Shown piece by piece: positions 38,247 to 47,861 of a DNA stretch of 55,159 nucleotides; position 1 is the first letter of the stretch; every line of letters begins with the position of its first letter. The notes under the pieces were generated by a model. The model was not told the origin of the DNA and ran no database searches. It saw only the letters and a list, made by a program, of their open reading frames with translations. Source of the stretch: Hondaea fermentalgiana. Its lineage: Eukaryota; Sar; Bigyra; Thraustochytrida; Thraustochytriidae. The stretch covers positions 133,796 through 188,954 of the forward strand of contig NPFB01000099.1 in NCBI GenBank assembly GCA_014084085.1, given 5' to 3'. A program made the position numbers and the translations under genes.

Positions 38247-39551
38247 TCATTGCCGTGTACCTTCGGCGTGCAGCGCAACGCGAAGGGCGTGCAGCTCATT
38301 GCGCATGGCATCAAGCTCAGCCTTGAGTTCTTGCACAGCACCAACAAGCACGGGAACCAGCGAAGCGTATTGAACCGACTTCATGCCCTGCGCGTCGGTG
38401 CGCACAACCTCCGGGACAATTTTCTCGACCTCTTGGGCCACAAAGCCAATCTGCGTGCCGCGGTCGAAAGACTTTTCAGGATAGGCCTCGTGACGAAACT
38501 CAAAGGTGACTGGGCGCAGTGCCCTGACGCGATCCAAATTGCGAGCAAGATCGGCAATATCTTTTTTCCAGCGACGATCTGAGGCCGAAGAGTACGCCGA
38601 AGTCCCTTGAACGCCTCCATTGACGTCAAGCTTGACACTGGGCCAGCGAGTTCCAAGGCCGAGATTTCCTTCGGTATCGACAACAAGGGCATCGCGCGGA
38701 GCACTGTGTGCAATGCTAACGACGCGATGGGTGCCCTGCAGGATGCCAAATCCGGACGCGGCACTGTTTTCCACGGCCCAGGCTGCCGCGGCGCTGTTGA
38801 GTTCGAGCCTACTCGCGTTGGTCGAGACAGCAGCATCGCCAAGGGTGGCAGATCCAGACGTTGCAGTGAGCGAGCCCACCGTGAGTCGAGTCTTGGCGTC
38901 TGCACCAGGTGCATCGGCATCTTCATTGCTGTCACTTTCAAAAACGGCGCCCTGCACCCGAACGCGCGTTGCCTCCGAATACAGCGCAATGGGAATCGTC
39001 GCGCGGATTGTGGCCGCTCCGTGATCCACGCGCATTGCTGCACGCGAGGAGGATGGCCCCTCCATGACGAACTCACTCGCATGGTCTGCATTGACAATCT
39101 GTAGCCCACCACGAGTAACCCGAAGTGCCACTGCGTCCGCGGGAGAGGAGACGCCGCCACCGCTCACATCAAGTTTGTCGACTTGAAAGACGCCCGAGCC
39201 GAGTAGTTTCGCTTGAGCGTTGGGACCCACGGCAAAGCGAAGTTCCGAGGATGCGCCGCCTTCATTTGGCACGGCTGCAATATGTCCGAAAGCCTCCTCG
39301 AGACCTGCGACGCCGGTATCTTCGTGGACGAACTTGACGCCTCGGGCGTGACCTCGAGCCGACTCGGGTACTCCGCCTGTCCGGATCGCGATAAAGCAGT
39401 CTCCCTCATCGTTGCGCCCGCACCACGCGTGTGCTGGCGTCGGGACCCAGGCTACCGCCGCCAGACAGCAAGCTGTCGCGGCCGCGGCGGCGAGTCCGCG
39501 GCTCAACCGTCGTGATTTCGAGGACCTCGACGACCTCGAGGCCAAGTTCAT
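38247..39551 (-). CDS. Secreted protein with S74 intramolecular-chaperone (ICA) domain
   Basis: This 434-residue protein starts at the ATG at 39551 (MNLASRSSRSSKSRRLSRG); another in-frame ATG lies at 39749. A basic n-region followed by LAAAAATACCLAAVAWVP and AHA forms a good signal peptide ending near residue 45. Residues ~45-320 are Ala/Val/Thr/Ser-rich and beta-like, as in repetitive stalks. The C-terminal 111 residues form a Peptidase_S74 domain. SDRRWKKDI carries the nucleophile S324, followed by LDRVRALRPVTFEF, IGFVAQEVEKIVPEVV and a final coiled coil. In phage tail proteins and MYRF this domain trimerises the preceding region and then cleaves itself just before that Ser-Asp. Function here is unknown; self-processing of a secreted trimeric fibre is inferred. 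Confidence 0.83.
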   Translation of the reverse strand: MNLASRSSRSSKSRRLSRGLAAAAATACCLAAVAWVPTPAHAWCGRNDEGDCFIAIRTGGVPESARGHARGVKFVHEDTGVAGLEEAFGHIAAVPNEGGASSELRFAVGPNAQAKLLGSGVFQVDKLDVSGGGVSSPADAVALRVTRGGLQIVNADHASEFVMEGPSSSRAAMRVDHGAATIRATIPIALYSEATRVRVQGAVFESDSNEDADAPGADAKTRLTVGSLTATSGSATLGDAAVSTNASRLELNSAAAAWAVENSAASGFGILQGTHRVVSIAHSAPRDALVVDTEGNLGLGTRWPSVKLDVNGGVQGTSAYSSASDRRWKKDIADLARNLDRVRALRPVTFEFRHEAYPEKSFDRGTQIGFVAQEVEKIVPEVVRTDAQGMKSVQYASLVPVLVGAVQELKAELDAMRNELHALRVALHAEGTRQ

Positions 39552-40034
39552 CGTCTCAACTCCGCCCGTGCGTGCGGGAGCAATCGATCTGCAGACTTCC
39601 TTTGCCCGCCCGCGTCCCAGGATGACTGCCTCGTTGTCTGGCGGACCGGGCCGGGCCGGGCCGGGCTGGACTGGACGGGGCTCGGATGGGCTCGAGACTG
39701 AGCGTGTCTCATGCAGGATGAGCGCCTTTCCATTTGGGGTTGCGCACATTTTGGTAATGCGTTGTGGCAACGTTTTTCTTTTCTTCTTTGTCTTTTTCTG
39801 TCCTTCTCCTCCTCCTCCTCCTCCTCCTTATTAGGGCCTAAGAAAGAAAGAGCCCGCGCGGCGTGGCGGGCGAGCGAGCGAGCCAGCCAGGTTGGCGCCA
39901 AGAGACTGGCCGCGCAGAGCTGGTATATCGCAGCAGAGGGGCCGTACGAGAGCAAGGCAAGGCGTGGACGAGGTAGTAGCAAAGCAAGGTCTGTGTGTGG
40001 AGGTGGTCGCTTCTTTTGTCTGTAGAGCGCCGCC
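39552..40034. promoter_or_regulatory. Divergent region S74 protein / nucleotide-sugar transporter
   Basis: This 483-bp region includes CCGGG tandem units (39646-39665), a pyrimidine-rich tract with CTC repeats (39770-39830) and TTAGGGCCTAAG near 39829-39840. No gene was called. Confidence 0.45.
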
Positions 40035-41045
40035 ATGAGGAGCGAGCTGCAACTCGCGGTGGCAACGGGAGGCATCTACTTTTTCTATCTGTACTATGGA
40101 ATCCTGCAGGAGCGCATTTACAAGCCGGACGAGCAGGACGGGACTCGTTTTGGGTTCACGCTCTTTTTGCTGAGCGTACAATGCCTCTTCAATTTTGCGC
40201 TTGGAGGCATCATGTCCTTGGTTCTCGATGGTGGCCGTCTTACGCAAAAGAAGCCAGTGAGCGCATCGGCGGAGACAGCTCCGCTGGGGCTGCGCTTCTC
40301 TGGCACGGCGTGGCTGGCCTTCTTCTCGGCAACCTATCTTGCGGCCATGAGCTGCAGCAACATGGCGTTGCAGCACGTGAGCTACCCGTTCCAGGCTCTC
40401 GCCAAAAGCTGCAAGATGGTACCTGTGATGCTGGCAAATGTCGTCCTTGGTGGCAAGTCTTACAGCGTGACCGAGTACCTTATCGTGCTCATGATCACCG
40501 GTGGTGTAGTCCTCTTCCGCTTAGCAAAGAGCAAGCAGGGTTTCGGCATGGAAGGCAACTCGGCGATGGGCCTCACCCTTTTGGCGGGCTCGCTCTGCCT
40601 TGATGGAGTTACTGGGTCCTCGCAACGTTTGTTTAGCAGCGAGTTCAAGCCCTCTTCGAACTTCCTCATGGCCGGCATGAACTTTTTCTCGCTCCTTTAC
40701 GTGGTACCTGTGGTGCTCTATACGGGTGAGTTTTTCGCTGCCGTCGACTACGTGCAGGCTCATCCTGCGGTGACCTACGACCTCATTGCCTTTTCGGTTT
40801 GCAGTGCAGTGGGCCAGGTGTTCATCTTTTACAGCGTGGTGACCCTGGGCCCGCTCGCCACGACGACGATTACAACAACCCGCAAGTTCTTTACAGTCTT
40901 GCTTTCGACGATCTTGTATCCGGAGAACCAGTTCAACAATGGTCAGTGGTTCGCAGTTGCCCTCGTCTTTGCGGGTCTCGGTAGCGAGATTGTGCAAAAG
41001 TACGCGCGCACGCAAGACAAGCAAATTGCAAAGAAGGACGAATAA
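40035..41045 (+). CDS. SLC35B1: SLC35B1-like nucleotide-sugar transporter
   Basis: This 336-residue protein has about ten hydrophobic spans and belongs to the UAA/SLC35B family. Diagnostic stretches include FFYLYYGILQERIYKP at the start, YPFQALAKSCKMVPVM in the middle, and LGPLATTTITTTRKFFTVL near the end, all characteristic of the B1 group. It ends KKDE, which fits the KKxx ER-retrieval signal. B1 members act in the ER as UDP-sugar or ATP/ADP exchangers; the exact substrate cannot be decided here. The ATG at 40035 opens directly on the conserved N-terminus. It converges on the MAPEG-like gene. Confidence 0.94.
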   Translation: MRSELQLAVATGGIYFFYLYYGILQERIYKPDEQDGTRFGFTLFLLSVQCLFNFALGGIMSLVLDGGRLTQKKPVSASAETAPLGLRFSGTAWLAFFSATYLAAMSCSNMALQHVSYPFQALAKSCKMVPVMLANVVLGGKSYSVTEYLIVLMITGGVVLFRLAKSKQGFGMEGNSAMGLTLLAGSLCLDGVTGSSQRLFSSEFKPSSNFLMAGMNFFSLLYVVPVVLYTGEFFAAVDYVQAHPAVTYDLIAFSVCSAVGQVFIFYSVVTLGPLATTTITTTRKFFTVLLSTILYPENQFNNGQWFAVALVFAGLGSEIVQKYARTQDKQIAKKDE

Positions 41046-41354
41046 ATTGTGACGTTTGCGGCGTCATTTTGATGTGTAAGCTTAGTGGTAAATCGAATAT
41101 TTTAGGACCTAGTAACAACCACCACCGCAGCAGACGCGACAAGACATCGGTTTGCCAAGGTTTCAACTGGAAGTACTTATGGTGGTGGTGTTGGCCTGTG
41201 TACTGTTGAGCTGTGAAGCTTTGGGCAGAGATGGATGGCAACGTGCATTCAAGCGCGAAGTTGTCAGCGTTGAGCGGTGGAGAGAACTGGGACAACGACG
41301 ACGAAGCTTCTCAGCGACAAGACTTTTCATCGTTTGGCTGCTGCGTGCAATATA
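41046..41354. other. Convergent spacer, transporter / MAPEG-like
   Basis: A 309-bp spacer with no recognised feature beyond an ACCTAGTAAC string near 41106. Confidence 0.4.
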
Positions 41355-41807
41355 TTACACCTGCAGTGCGAGCGAGCAGCCGAGTAGGATCTGGCTAATG
41401 TAATGTCCCAGCGCACCAACAACGCCGTACATGGAGAGCACGCCGTCGCCTGGTTTGCCGTTCATGTTGTACCCATTGGCTTGGACCTTGAAGTCATAGG
41501 CGCGGCACACAAAGACGTATGCGGCAACGACGCTCGACACAATGACGGCCTTGACCCCCTTGGAGAGCTCGCGGCCTTGCAGGCGGCACTGCGCCCAGTT
41601 GAGACCAATGAGGACCATGGTCTGCGGCACCTTTTCCACGGTGAGAAGCTGGACCTGATGCATTTTCTCGAAGAAGCTCGTCTTGTCGCCCTCGCCCTGC
41701 GCACCTCCGGTGCGCAGGTTCGACATCTTCCACTTGAGCCCAATGTCGAGCAGCGCCAGGAGCGCCACCGCACTGCCCATGAACCTATCATCCGCCGTCG
41801 CCCCCAT
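41355..41807 (-). CDS. Small four-span membrane protein, MAPEG-like
   Basis: This 150-residue protein has an intact frame and an ATG start at 41807. Four hydrophobic segments lie at ~9-24, ~56-75, ~86-103 and ~124-148. The segment FEKMHQVQLLTVEKVPQTMV resembles the MAPEG pattern R-x-x-x-Q-N-x-x-E-x-x-P (here HQ-V-Q, E and P kept), and the last span has the G-x-x-G-H-Y pattern. MAPEG proteins are membrane glutathione transferases or eicosanoid/leukotriene enzymes. The match is partial and the Asn of the core motif is missing, so another small membrane family is possible. It is divergent from the hAT-derived gene. Confidence 0.7.
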   Translation of the reverse strand: MGATADDRFMGSAVALLALLDIGLKWKMSNLRTGGAQGEGDKTSFFEKMHQVQLLTVEKVPQTMVLIGLNWAQCRLQGRELSKGVKAVIVSSVVAAYVFVCRAYDFKVQANGYNMNGKPGDGVLSMYGVVGALGHYISQILLGCSLALQV

Positions 41808-42678
41808 GACGCTACTTCTTTCTTCTTCTTCTTCTTCTTCCTCTTCTTGTTGGTTGTCTCTCGCGCTTCTCGAACTCGCGGATGCGATGGTGTCTGCGAC
41901 TACAATTGCGGGTCTGCAGCGCCAGACTCACAGCTCTCCGCGCGACCGCGACGGTGACCCGGCCAGCCAGGTCCGACCGCAGCCCGTCGTGACGACGCTC
42001 GGCGTATCTTGCACCGGCGGTGGAAGTGGCACAGTTCCCACTGTGACTGGATAATCTTCACAGTGTCAATACCAGGTGACCGAGTCGGCGCGGCTCCGGC
42101 GTAACAGACGGCGCTGTGGCGGAGACGGGGGAGGAGGAGATGTGAAGAGATTGGTTGAGCATGCAAGATACGGAGGACTTCAATGGCTCGGCATTTGCGG
42201 CGCGGAAAAGTGCTCGCTGTAGGTCTGTCTACACGGGCAGTCAGCAAAAGTAGTTACGCGAGCTGCAAAACGTGTCAAGCTACCGACGTCTACGATTTCT
42301 CGTGCCATCCAATAAGTGACCTGGCGGAAGGGGAGCAAATTGAATCCTGCTGTACAGGCTATACCTGTCAATGGACAAAAGTAGCGTCGAGGGAAAAATC
42401 CGCTTCACAAACCTAACTTAACCTAACCTGACCTGAAGAGCATCGCATGGGCTCTGGCTGGCCAAGACTAGTTTTTCTGCTCCTCAGAAGCAGTCTTGTC
42501 GTGGCGAGCAGTCGCGGAAACTAATCGCCGCCACGCGCGGGGACTCGGAGCAAGGCGAGGCGAGCCGCGGGATCCCGCATCGACGCGGCGCGGCACGGCA
42601 CGGCGCGGCACGACACGACCCAGGCCGAGACTCGGGCTGGTCCGGGCGAGCCTCTGCGTGGCGCAGACGAGGAAAAAA
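41808..42678. promoter_or_regulatory. Divergent region MAPEG-like / hAT-derived gene
   Basis: This 871-bp region contains a TTC run (41819-41845) next to the MAPEG-like start, a hairpin-forming repeat at 42039-42065, and ACCTAACCTGACCTGA-type strings near 42413-42434. No terminal inverted repeat of a hAT element was identified. No gene was called. Confidence 0.45.
42039..42065. promoter_or_regulatory. Inverted repeat CACTGTGA / TCACAGTG
   Basis: Perfect 8-bp arms (42039-42046 and 42058-42065) separated by 11 bp. A further ACAGT at 42031-42035 pairs with the ACTGT of the left arm, so three alternating half-sites lie in 35 bp. Confidence 0.45.
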
Positions 42679-45537
42679 ATGGCCTCCAAACGCAAGACGC
42701 GCGGACGCGAGGTCGGCATGGCGCTGCCGCCGGGCCTCGGCGGGGAAGGACTTGGCGCGCAGTTTGAGGGAGAGGCAGGACCCGGCGAAGCAGGCACCAC
42801 CACCGGTGGCGCCGTTGGTGCCGCTGCCGACACCGGCGCCGCTGTGGACCTGGGTGTGCATTCAGGCCGCAGGCAACCTACAACGGCAGAACTGATCAAG
42901 GCAACCGACGCAGAGTTCATTCGCAGAACGTGGGAAGAGCAGTACGAGCGCGTGGGAAAAAAACTGCTCAGCCCGCCGCCGGCGATCGAAAACATCCTTT
43001 TCACCCCCGTCAAGACCTCTGTGCTCAAGGCACACGGTGTCAAGTTCTACGTGCATGACGACAAGGAAGGCGGATCGGATACGCACTACTTTTTGTGTTT
43101 GGCCGAGGATGGCGAGTGCCTGCGGCGTGGGAATGCGCCCATCATCCGGATTCAAGACTCTTCCACAGCCCGAGCCACAAGGCATCTCAAGATCACCCAC
43201 GGAGTGATTCCCAACAAAACGCGCAGTGCCGAGGCCAAACGCGCTGTTGTCGACGCCCGCACAGAAATCATGACCGACTGCGTCAAGTCGGCGCCCAAAC
43301 GCACACTCCAACACCTCGTAGCGCTCTTGGCAAACCGTGGATCCTGGTCATATAGCACCTTTAAGCTGCAGGAATGGCGCGTTCTGTGCCGCCTCTTTGG
43401 CGTTGAACGCGAGCTGGCTACGCAAATGGACGTTGTGCAAATCATGACCGAGCAGTATGCCTACATTCGCAACTCAATTCGTGACCGCATTGCCGCGGCA
43501 CGCGTTCAGGCTCAAGGCCTTCCCTTCCTTTCTGTCAGTCTTGATCTCTCCAGCAACCCGATGCAGCGTCGGCGCTTGGTGTCGGTTCGCGTCTCCTTTG
43601 TTGGTGAGAACAACGATGTGGAAAGCTACAATTTGGCCATTCGTTCCTACAAGCCGTGTCGCCAAGTGACCAAGCACGCTCGCGTCCTCTACCAGTTTCT
43701 CGATGGAGTTCTCAAGCATTTTGGTGTCTCTGGCGACATGGTCCTGACTGCCGTTGCTCGCGGCGGGCCCGAGTTGCTGCAGCAACTTTTTGTCAAGGAG
43801 ATGATCGGCGCTCGCTTCGAGCTGTGTCTCTCTCACATTCTGCAAATGGCTGTGCGCGATGCGCTCAATGAGATACGAGAGCTTCTCAACCGGATGGGTG
43901 ATACCATCGCCTACGTTAGCAAGCTCTCGCACGAGACGTTGTTTTTCAATATTCAGCGAGAGCTGTTCAAAACGGAACCCGCGCGACTGATTCGCTTCGC
44001 TGATCAGAACTGGCTCGCCCTCGAGCCGGTTCTCCGTCGCTTCGTAGATCTCGGGCCGGCCATTGAAGAGTTCTACAAGCGCATCAAGGAAAAGAGTCCC
44101 ATGCGGGTAAATGAGATGGATGCGGTGCACGAGGTGCTCAGCATTCTGCAGCCGTTTTACGAGGTGCAAGAAATGTCGCAAGATACCGGACTCGTTTGCC
44201 TCGATACGGTAGCTTGCCTTCAGAGCGCAATTATTGCCCTCAAGAACAGGAACCACGTGAGGATGGTCCCTCGCGCGATACCCAATGGCGAAGGAGCGAT
44301 TGCCGAGATGTTTCAGGATCGCCCCGTCGCGGAACTCACCGAGAGTGCAGCGCGGGCGTCCGTAAAGCTCCTAAGCCAGCTCGACACGAGTTACTTTGAT
44401 CGTTTCCACGCCGCGCGCGCCTTGCAGGACCACGACCGCTCGCGCATTCTTCGCTTTGTTCACGAGAATCGCCAGAACGGCGACGCTGTCTACGATGTCA
44501 AGGCACAGGAGCTCAAGTTTTCCTTTGTCTTCGAGACGCTCTTCTTTTTGCATCCCAAGACCAAGTCACTCGAGCTCATCGAAGCCATTGTCATGCGACA
44601 CTTTGCAAACATCTCCTCCACAGAACTGGGAGATCTGGTCGCGCCGAATGATGCAGCCTCTCATCACCAGCGCATGTTGCGCCAGTACATCATCAACACA
44701 GTCGAGGATATGTGCATTCGCGTTGCGGAGATTGCAGCAGGAGGCGGCCCGCCGCCATCGATGCCGCCGCCGCCGCCGCCCCCACTTGACGCGCAACAAG
44801 CTCGTGGCGTCTCGAGCATCCCTGCCGACGAAGACCTCGAGGGTGGACATCACGGGGACCAAGATCTTGATGGCTCCGTCGAAGCCGACGCTTGGGAAGC
44901 TTCTGGCGACGTAGGTTTTGCTAACGGGCCACCCCCAGTTGCTGGTGTTCCTGCCCGACCCGCGAAACGTGCACGGCAGAGCGCAGGCACCGATTACCTC
45001 GATGTGCTCTTTGCTGCGGTCGGGCGCTCCCGGACGGACGCGCCTGAGGCACCTCCTGAAGCTCCTGCGGAAGCGCCTCGTGCCCAAGCTCACCGTGAAA
45101 TTTCGCGTTATGTATCAATGGAGGTTACGGAGGAAATGCAGACCTTGCAGGGCTCGGAACTCCTTCGCTGGTGGGCAGGTAAAAGCCGGCAATTTCCTCT
45201 TCTTTCCACGGTTGCCTTGTGCATGCTCGGCACGATTCCCTCTTGCGCGGTGAATGATGCGCCGCGACAGAATCGCTCCCGTCTCAGCACGGCAAATGTT
45301 GACCTTTCGACGGCTGTTGCGCTCAATAAAGACATTCTTCCCGAGGAGCTCCACACGATTCCCGTGCTGGGGAGGAAGCAGGCGTCAGATCTTCGAAACG
45401 ATCTCGAGGTCACCTTTAATTTTCCCGAGCTTGAGGGGGAGGGTATCGATGACGAGGTTCTTCCGCCGTCGCACGCTTCGGCGGCCGCGGGCGCCACGCT
45501 TGATCTAGGCGAGGACTCTGAAATGGCGGACCTTTGA
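42679..45537 (+). CDS. hAT-transposase-derived protein, probably domesticated
   Basis: This 952-residue single intact frame starts at the ATG at 42679 (MASKRKTRGREVG); the upstream extension begins at TTG. A BED-finger-like segment lies at ~130-180 (YFLCLAEDGECLRR then ATRHLKITHG, with only part of the Cys/His set). An RNase-H-like core begins at LPFLSVSLDLSS (D289). The next hAT motif, normally T-D-N, reads LTAVARGG with A358 at the Asp position. The C-x-x-H helix follows at LCLSHILQMAVRDAL (C383, H386). A Pro-rich then acidic, disordered insert spans ~690-790. The C-terminal dimerisation block LLRWWAGKSRQFPLLS has the WW pair at 831-832, but the ER-x-FS tail motif is lost. Loss of a catalytic Asp in an otherwise intact gene suggests a host role. 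Confidence 0.85.
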   Translation: MASKRKTRGREVGMALPPGLGGEGLGAQFEGEAGPGEAGTTTGGAVGAAADTGAAVDLGVHSGRRQPTTAELIKATDAEFIRRTWEEQYERVGKKLLSPPPAIENILFTPVKTSVLKAHGVKFYVHDDKEGGSDTHYFLCLAEDGECLRRGNAPIIRIQDSSTARATRHLKITHGVIPNKTRSAEAKRAVVDARTEIMTDCVKSAPKRTLQHLVALLANRGSWSYSTFKLQEWRVLCRLFGVERELATQMDVVQIMTEQYAYIRNSIRDRIAAARVQAQGLPFLSVSLDLSSNPMQRRRLVSVRVSFVGENNDVESYNLAIRSYKPCRQVTKHARVLYQFLDGVLKHFGVSGDMVLTAVARGGPELLQQLFVKEMIGARFELCLSHILQMAVRDALNEIRELLNRMGDTIAYVSKLSHETLFFNIQRELFKTEPARLIRFADQNWLALEPVLRRFVDLGPAIEEFYKRIKEKSPMRVNEMDAVHEVLSILQPFYEVQEMSQDTGLVCLDTVACLQSAIIALKNRNHVRMVPRAIPNGEGAIAEMFQDRPVAELTESAARASVKLLSQLDTSYFDRFHAARALQDHDRSRILRFVHENRQNGDAVYDVKAQELKFSFVFETLFFLHPKTKSLELIEAIVMRHFANISSTELGDLVAPNDAASHHQRMLRQYIINTVEDMCIRVAEIAAGGGPPPSMPPPPPPPLDAQQARGVSSIPADEDLEGGHHGDQDLDGSVEADAWEASGDVGFANGPPPVAGVPARPAKRARQSAGTDYLDVLFAAVGRSRTDAPEAPPEAPAEAPRAQAHREISRYVSMEVTEEMQTLQGSELLRWWAGKSRQFPLLSTVALCMLGTIPSCAVNDAPRQNRSRLSTANVDLSTAVALNKDILPEELHTIPVLGRKQASDLRNDLEVTFNFPELEGEGIDDEVLPPSHASAAAGATLDLGEDSEMADL

Positions 45538-45914
45538 GGGCAAATTCTTTAGCTTTATCCAATCAAAGCATCTGTTCCTCATTCCTTGACGTTGACAGTA
45601 TCAGGTCTCGCTATCGGTGCGGACATATTGCACCGCATGAGGAACTTTGCGGGACGTCCCGGGGGGGTTTCATGTTGTGCGGATCTCGAGCTCAGCGCCA
45701 GCAAGAACAAAATTGTTCACGAAAGTTTTCGAAAATGTTCCTCTTCGTGCTTTTTAGATGCTTTGACTTGCCTGGACTTGCCTTGAGCATGCTTTCTGTG
45801 TTCGTCTATATGCGATCGCCACGTTGCGCCGACGAGCTGGCCGCGGTCTCGCAGTGCAATTGCAGACAGCCGAGGCAAGGCCACTCGCCAGCACAGACAG
45901 GCAAATAGACCATG

Positions 45915-45951
<37 letters not shown>
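45915..45951. repeat. CAGC tetranucleotide repeat
   Basis: About nine CAGC units in the spacer downstream of the hAT-derived gene. Confidence 0.9.
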
Positions 45952-47572
45952 GCGCTTGAGGCGCTGGCCGGAGCTTCCGCGACCGCGTCTCATGGAATTC
46001 AGATTGCAGCCCGCACGGAAGCTGCGCGCCGCGAAGAGGCCGAGGTCTCGAATGTGGCGTGGCAGTCATGCCATGGTGCGACGGTGCATGCACGAAACGC
46101 GCGGAGTCTGCGCTGGCGCTTGCGCTCAAGCGAAAGAGGATGGCGCCGCCGAAGTGACCCTCGGCACCGTGATGCCATCGCGCTTTTTCCGTCGCACATT
46201 TTGCAAAGTCTTGTGCGATAACCATAATATCAAAGTACTCCAGAACTAATACCTGAACCCGAGTCATGCAATGTGGAGCCCCATCGCAGGGGTCGCCGAG
46301 CGTCGCGCGAAGTCTCGCGCCGAAATCGCGGGATTCGGCTGCACGCGATGCGGCACGACTCCGCCTGGAAGGTCGGGCGCTCCCGGTGGGGGCAGAGGTG
46401 GCAGAGGGGGCAGGCACGAACGCGCCGCAGCCGGCCATGGCTTGTTGTCGTTGGCCTGTTTTGGGGGTTGGATTTATTTGGCTTCCCGGGAAGGATTCCA
46501 TCGATCGGGGGATGACCTCCGACGTAGACTTGCGCGACCCATCACGCTGCGACAGGCAGCAGCAGGCTGTATGATTGGTTGGTTGCAGTCGGCTGGAGCT
46601 CCGATGCGCCCCTGTGGCCTGAATCGAGGGGCGCATCATTGTCGCCTGCTTGATGCTTCGAAGGCTCGACACATGCCGCATGCATCAACCGCTTACATAT
46701 ACTTGTTCCTTCCCTATCTAATGAGTGAAATGTACCGATCAAAAGACTCGCCATGCCATGCCATGTCATGCATGCATCGGCTATCATGGACAAACCCCGG
46801 TCCATTCTCGACAGCTTCGATCCCTCGCGAGCTCGCTCCGAGACCGCCATAGAGAGGTCGCCCGCCGTCCCTCCCCCTCGCGACTTGCCCCAGAAAGTCC
46901 ATGACGGCCGCTTCGACCATGACGAGGCTTCCGCTCCACGTCTCGTGCAGGCCGCACCGCCATCACGGCTCTGGAGCGCGACGAAGTGAGGCCACTCGCC
47001 GTCAGTCACCCACACTGCCCCCATCATCGGGAGACCCGGCCGCGCCTCGCATCGCCCACTTCACTTCGCATCGCATCGGCAGGCTGCGCTGCGCTGCGCC
47101 CGCGGGCTGAATGCGTGCGTACGGTTCGGGCCGGGGAGGGCGCGGCGTTGGCCGCGTGAGGCCGGCTCGACGAGCGGCGATGAAGCCGCGGCGGCAGGAA
47201 AGCAGCAGCAAGCTGCAGAGTGGAAACGCCGACTTGGCTTCTCGAGCTTGCTTGCTTGATCGCGCTTGCTACGGAGCTGGTGCCTGAAGCTCGCCTGGCC
47301 GAGGTCCAGCGGCCCGAGCACGGACACGAGTCGAGCGCAAAACCGCCACCAGAAACCGCAGCAGAGGCAGCTGCAGCCAGCAGGCGGGGCAGCAGCAGCT
47401 GAGCAGCGGCGGCTGCGGAAGTATCTGCTGAGCGCACGTGCACGCCGAGCGAGGCGCCGGCCGACACCTCTCCTCCGTCTCATCGCATTTCATCTCATCT
47501 CATCCCATCTCGTCTCATCTCAACTCCACGCAGCCCATCGCACGCATCGCACCGCCGGTCGAGCGACGCCGC

Positions 47573-47573
47573 G

Positions 47574-47613
<40 letters not shown>
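47573..47613. repeat. GCAG tetranucleotide repeat
   Basis: About ten GCAG units roughly 250 bp upstream of the sulfatase start. Confidence 0.9.
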
Positions 47614-47861
47614 CCCGCGCCCCCGCGCCGCTCCAGCGCAGCGAAGTGGAGTCGCCTCAAGCGAAGTGGAGTCGCGGGGCGCCGGCTCCCGGCGCGCGGA
47701 GGCCGGTCCGCGCCGGCATCTCCCTCGATAAAAAGGCCCCTTGAAAAGACTGCCTGAGACGACCAGTGAGGCAAGGAAAGCAAAAGCTCAAGCTCGAGAG
47801 CTCGAGCGCGAGGCAGAGCAGAGCACAGCAGAGCAGAGCAAGGCCCGCGAGGCGAGAGGAA

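Larger units (their letters stand above)
45538..47861. other. Largest gene-free stretch, microsatellite-rich
   Basis: These 2.3 kb lie between two plus-strand genes. Seen are a CAGC repeat (45915-45951), CCATG units (46750-46775), a CATCT pentanucleotide run (47483-47521), a GCAG repeat (47573-47613) and an AT-richer GATAAAAAGG (47727-47736), a possible TATA-like site about 130 bp before the sulfatase. A minus-strand 291-codon frame (46681 to 45806) reads through the CAGC repeat and is composition-biased, so I do not call it. Confidence 0.5.

Noticed and set aside
45806..46681. 291-codon minus-strand frame in the large spacer
   Set aside because: It reads through a CAGC microsatellite (producing an AGWL repeat), has biased composition and shows no domain.
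41808..47861. Terminal inverted repeats or target duplication around the hAT-derived gene
   Set aside because: I compared CAGTG/CAGGG-type ends by eye and found no matching pair at plausible distances.
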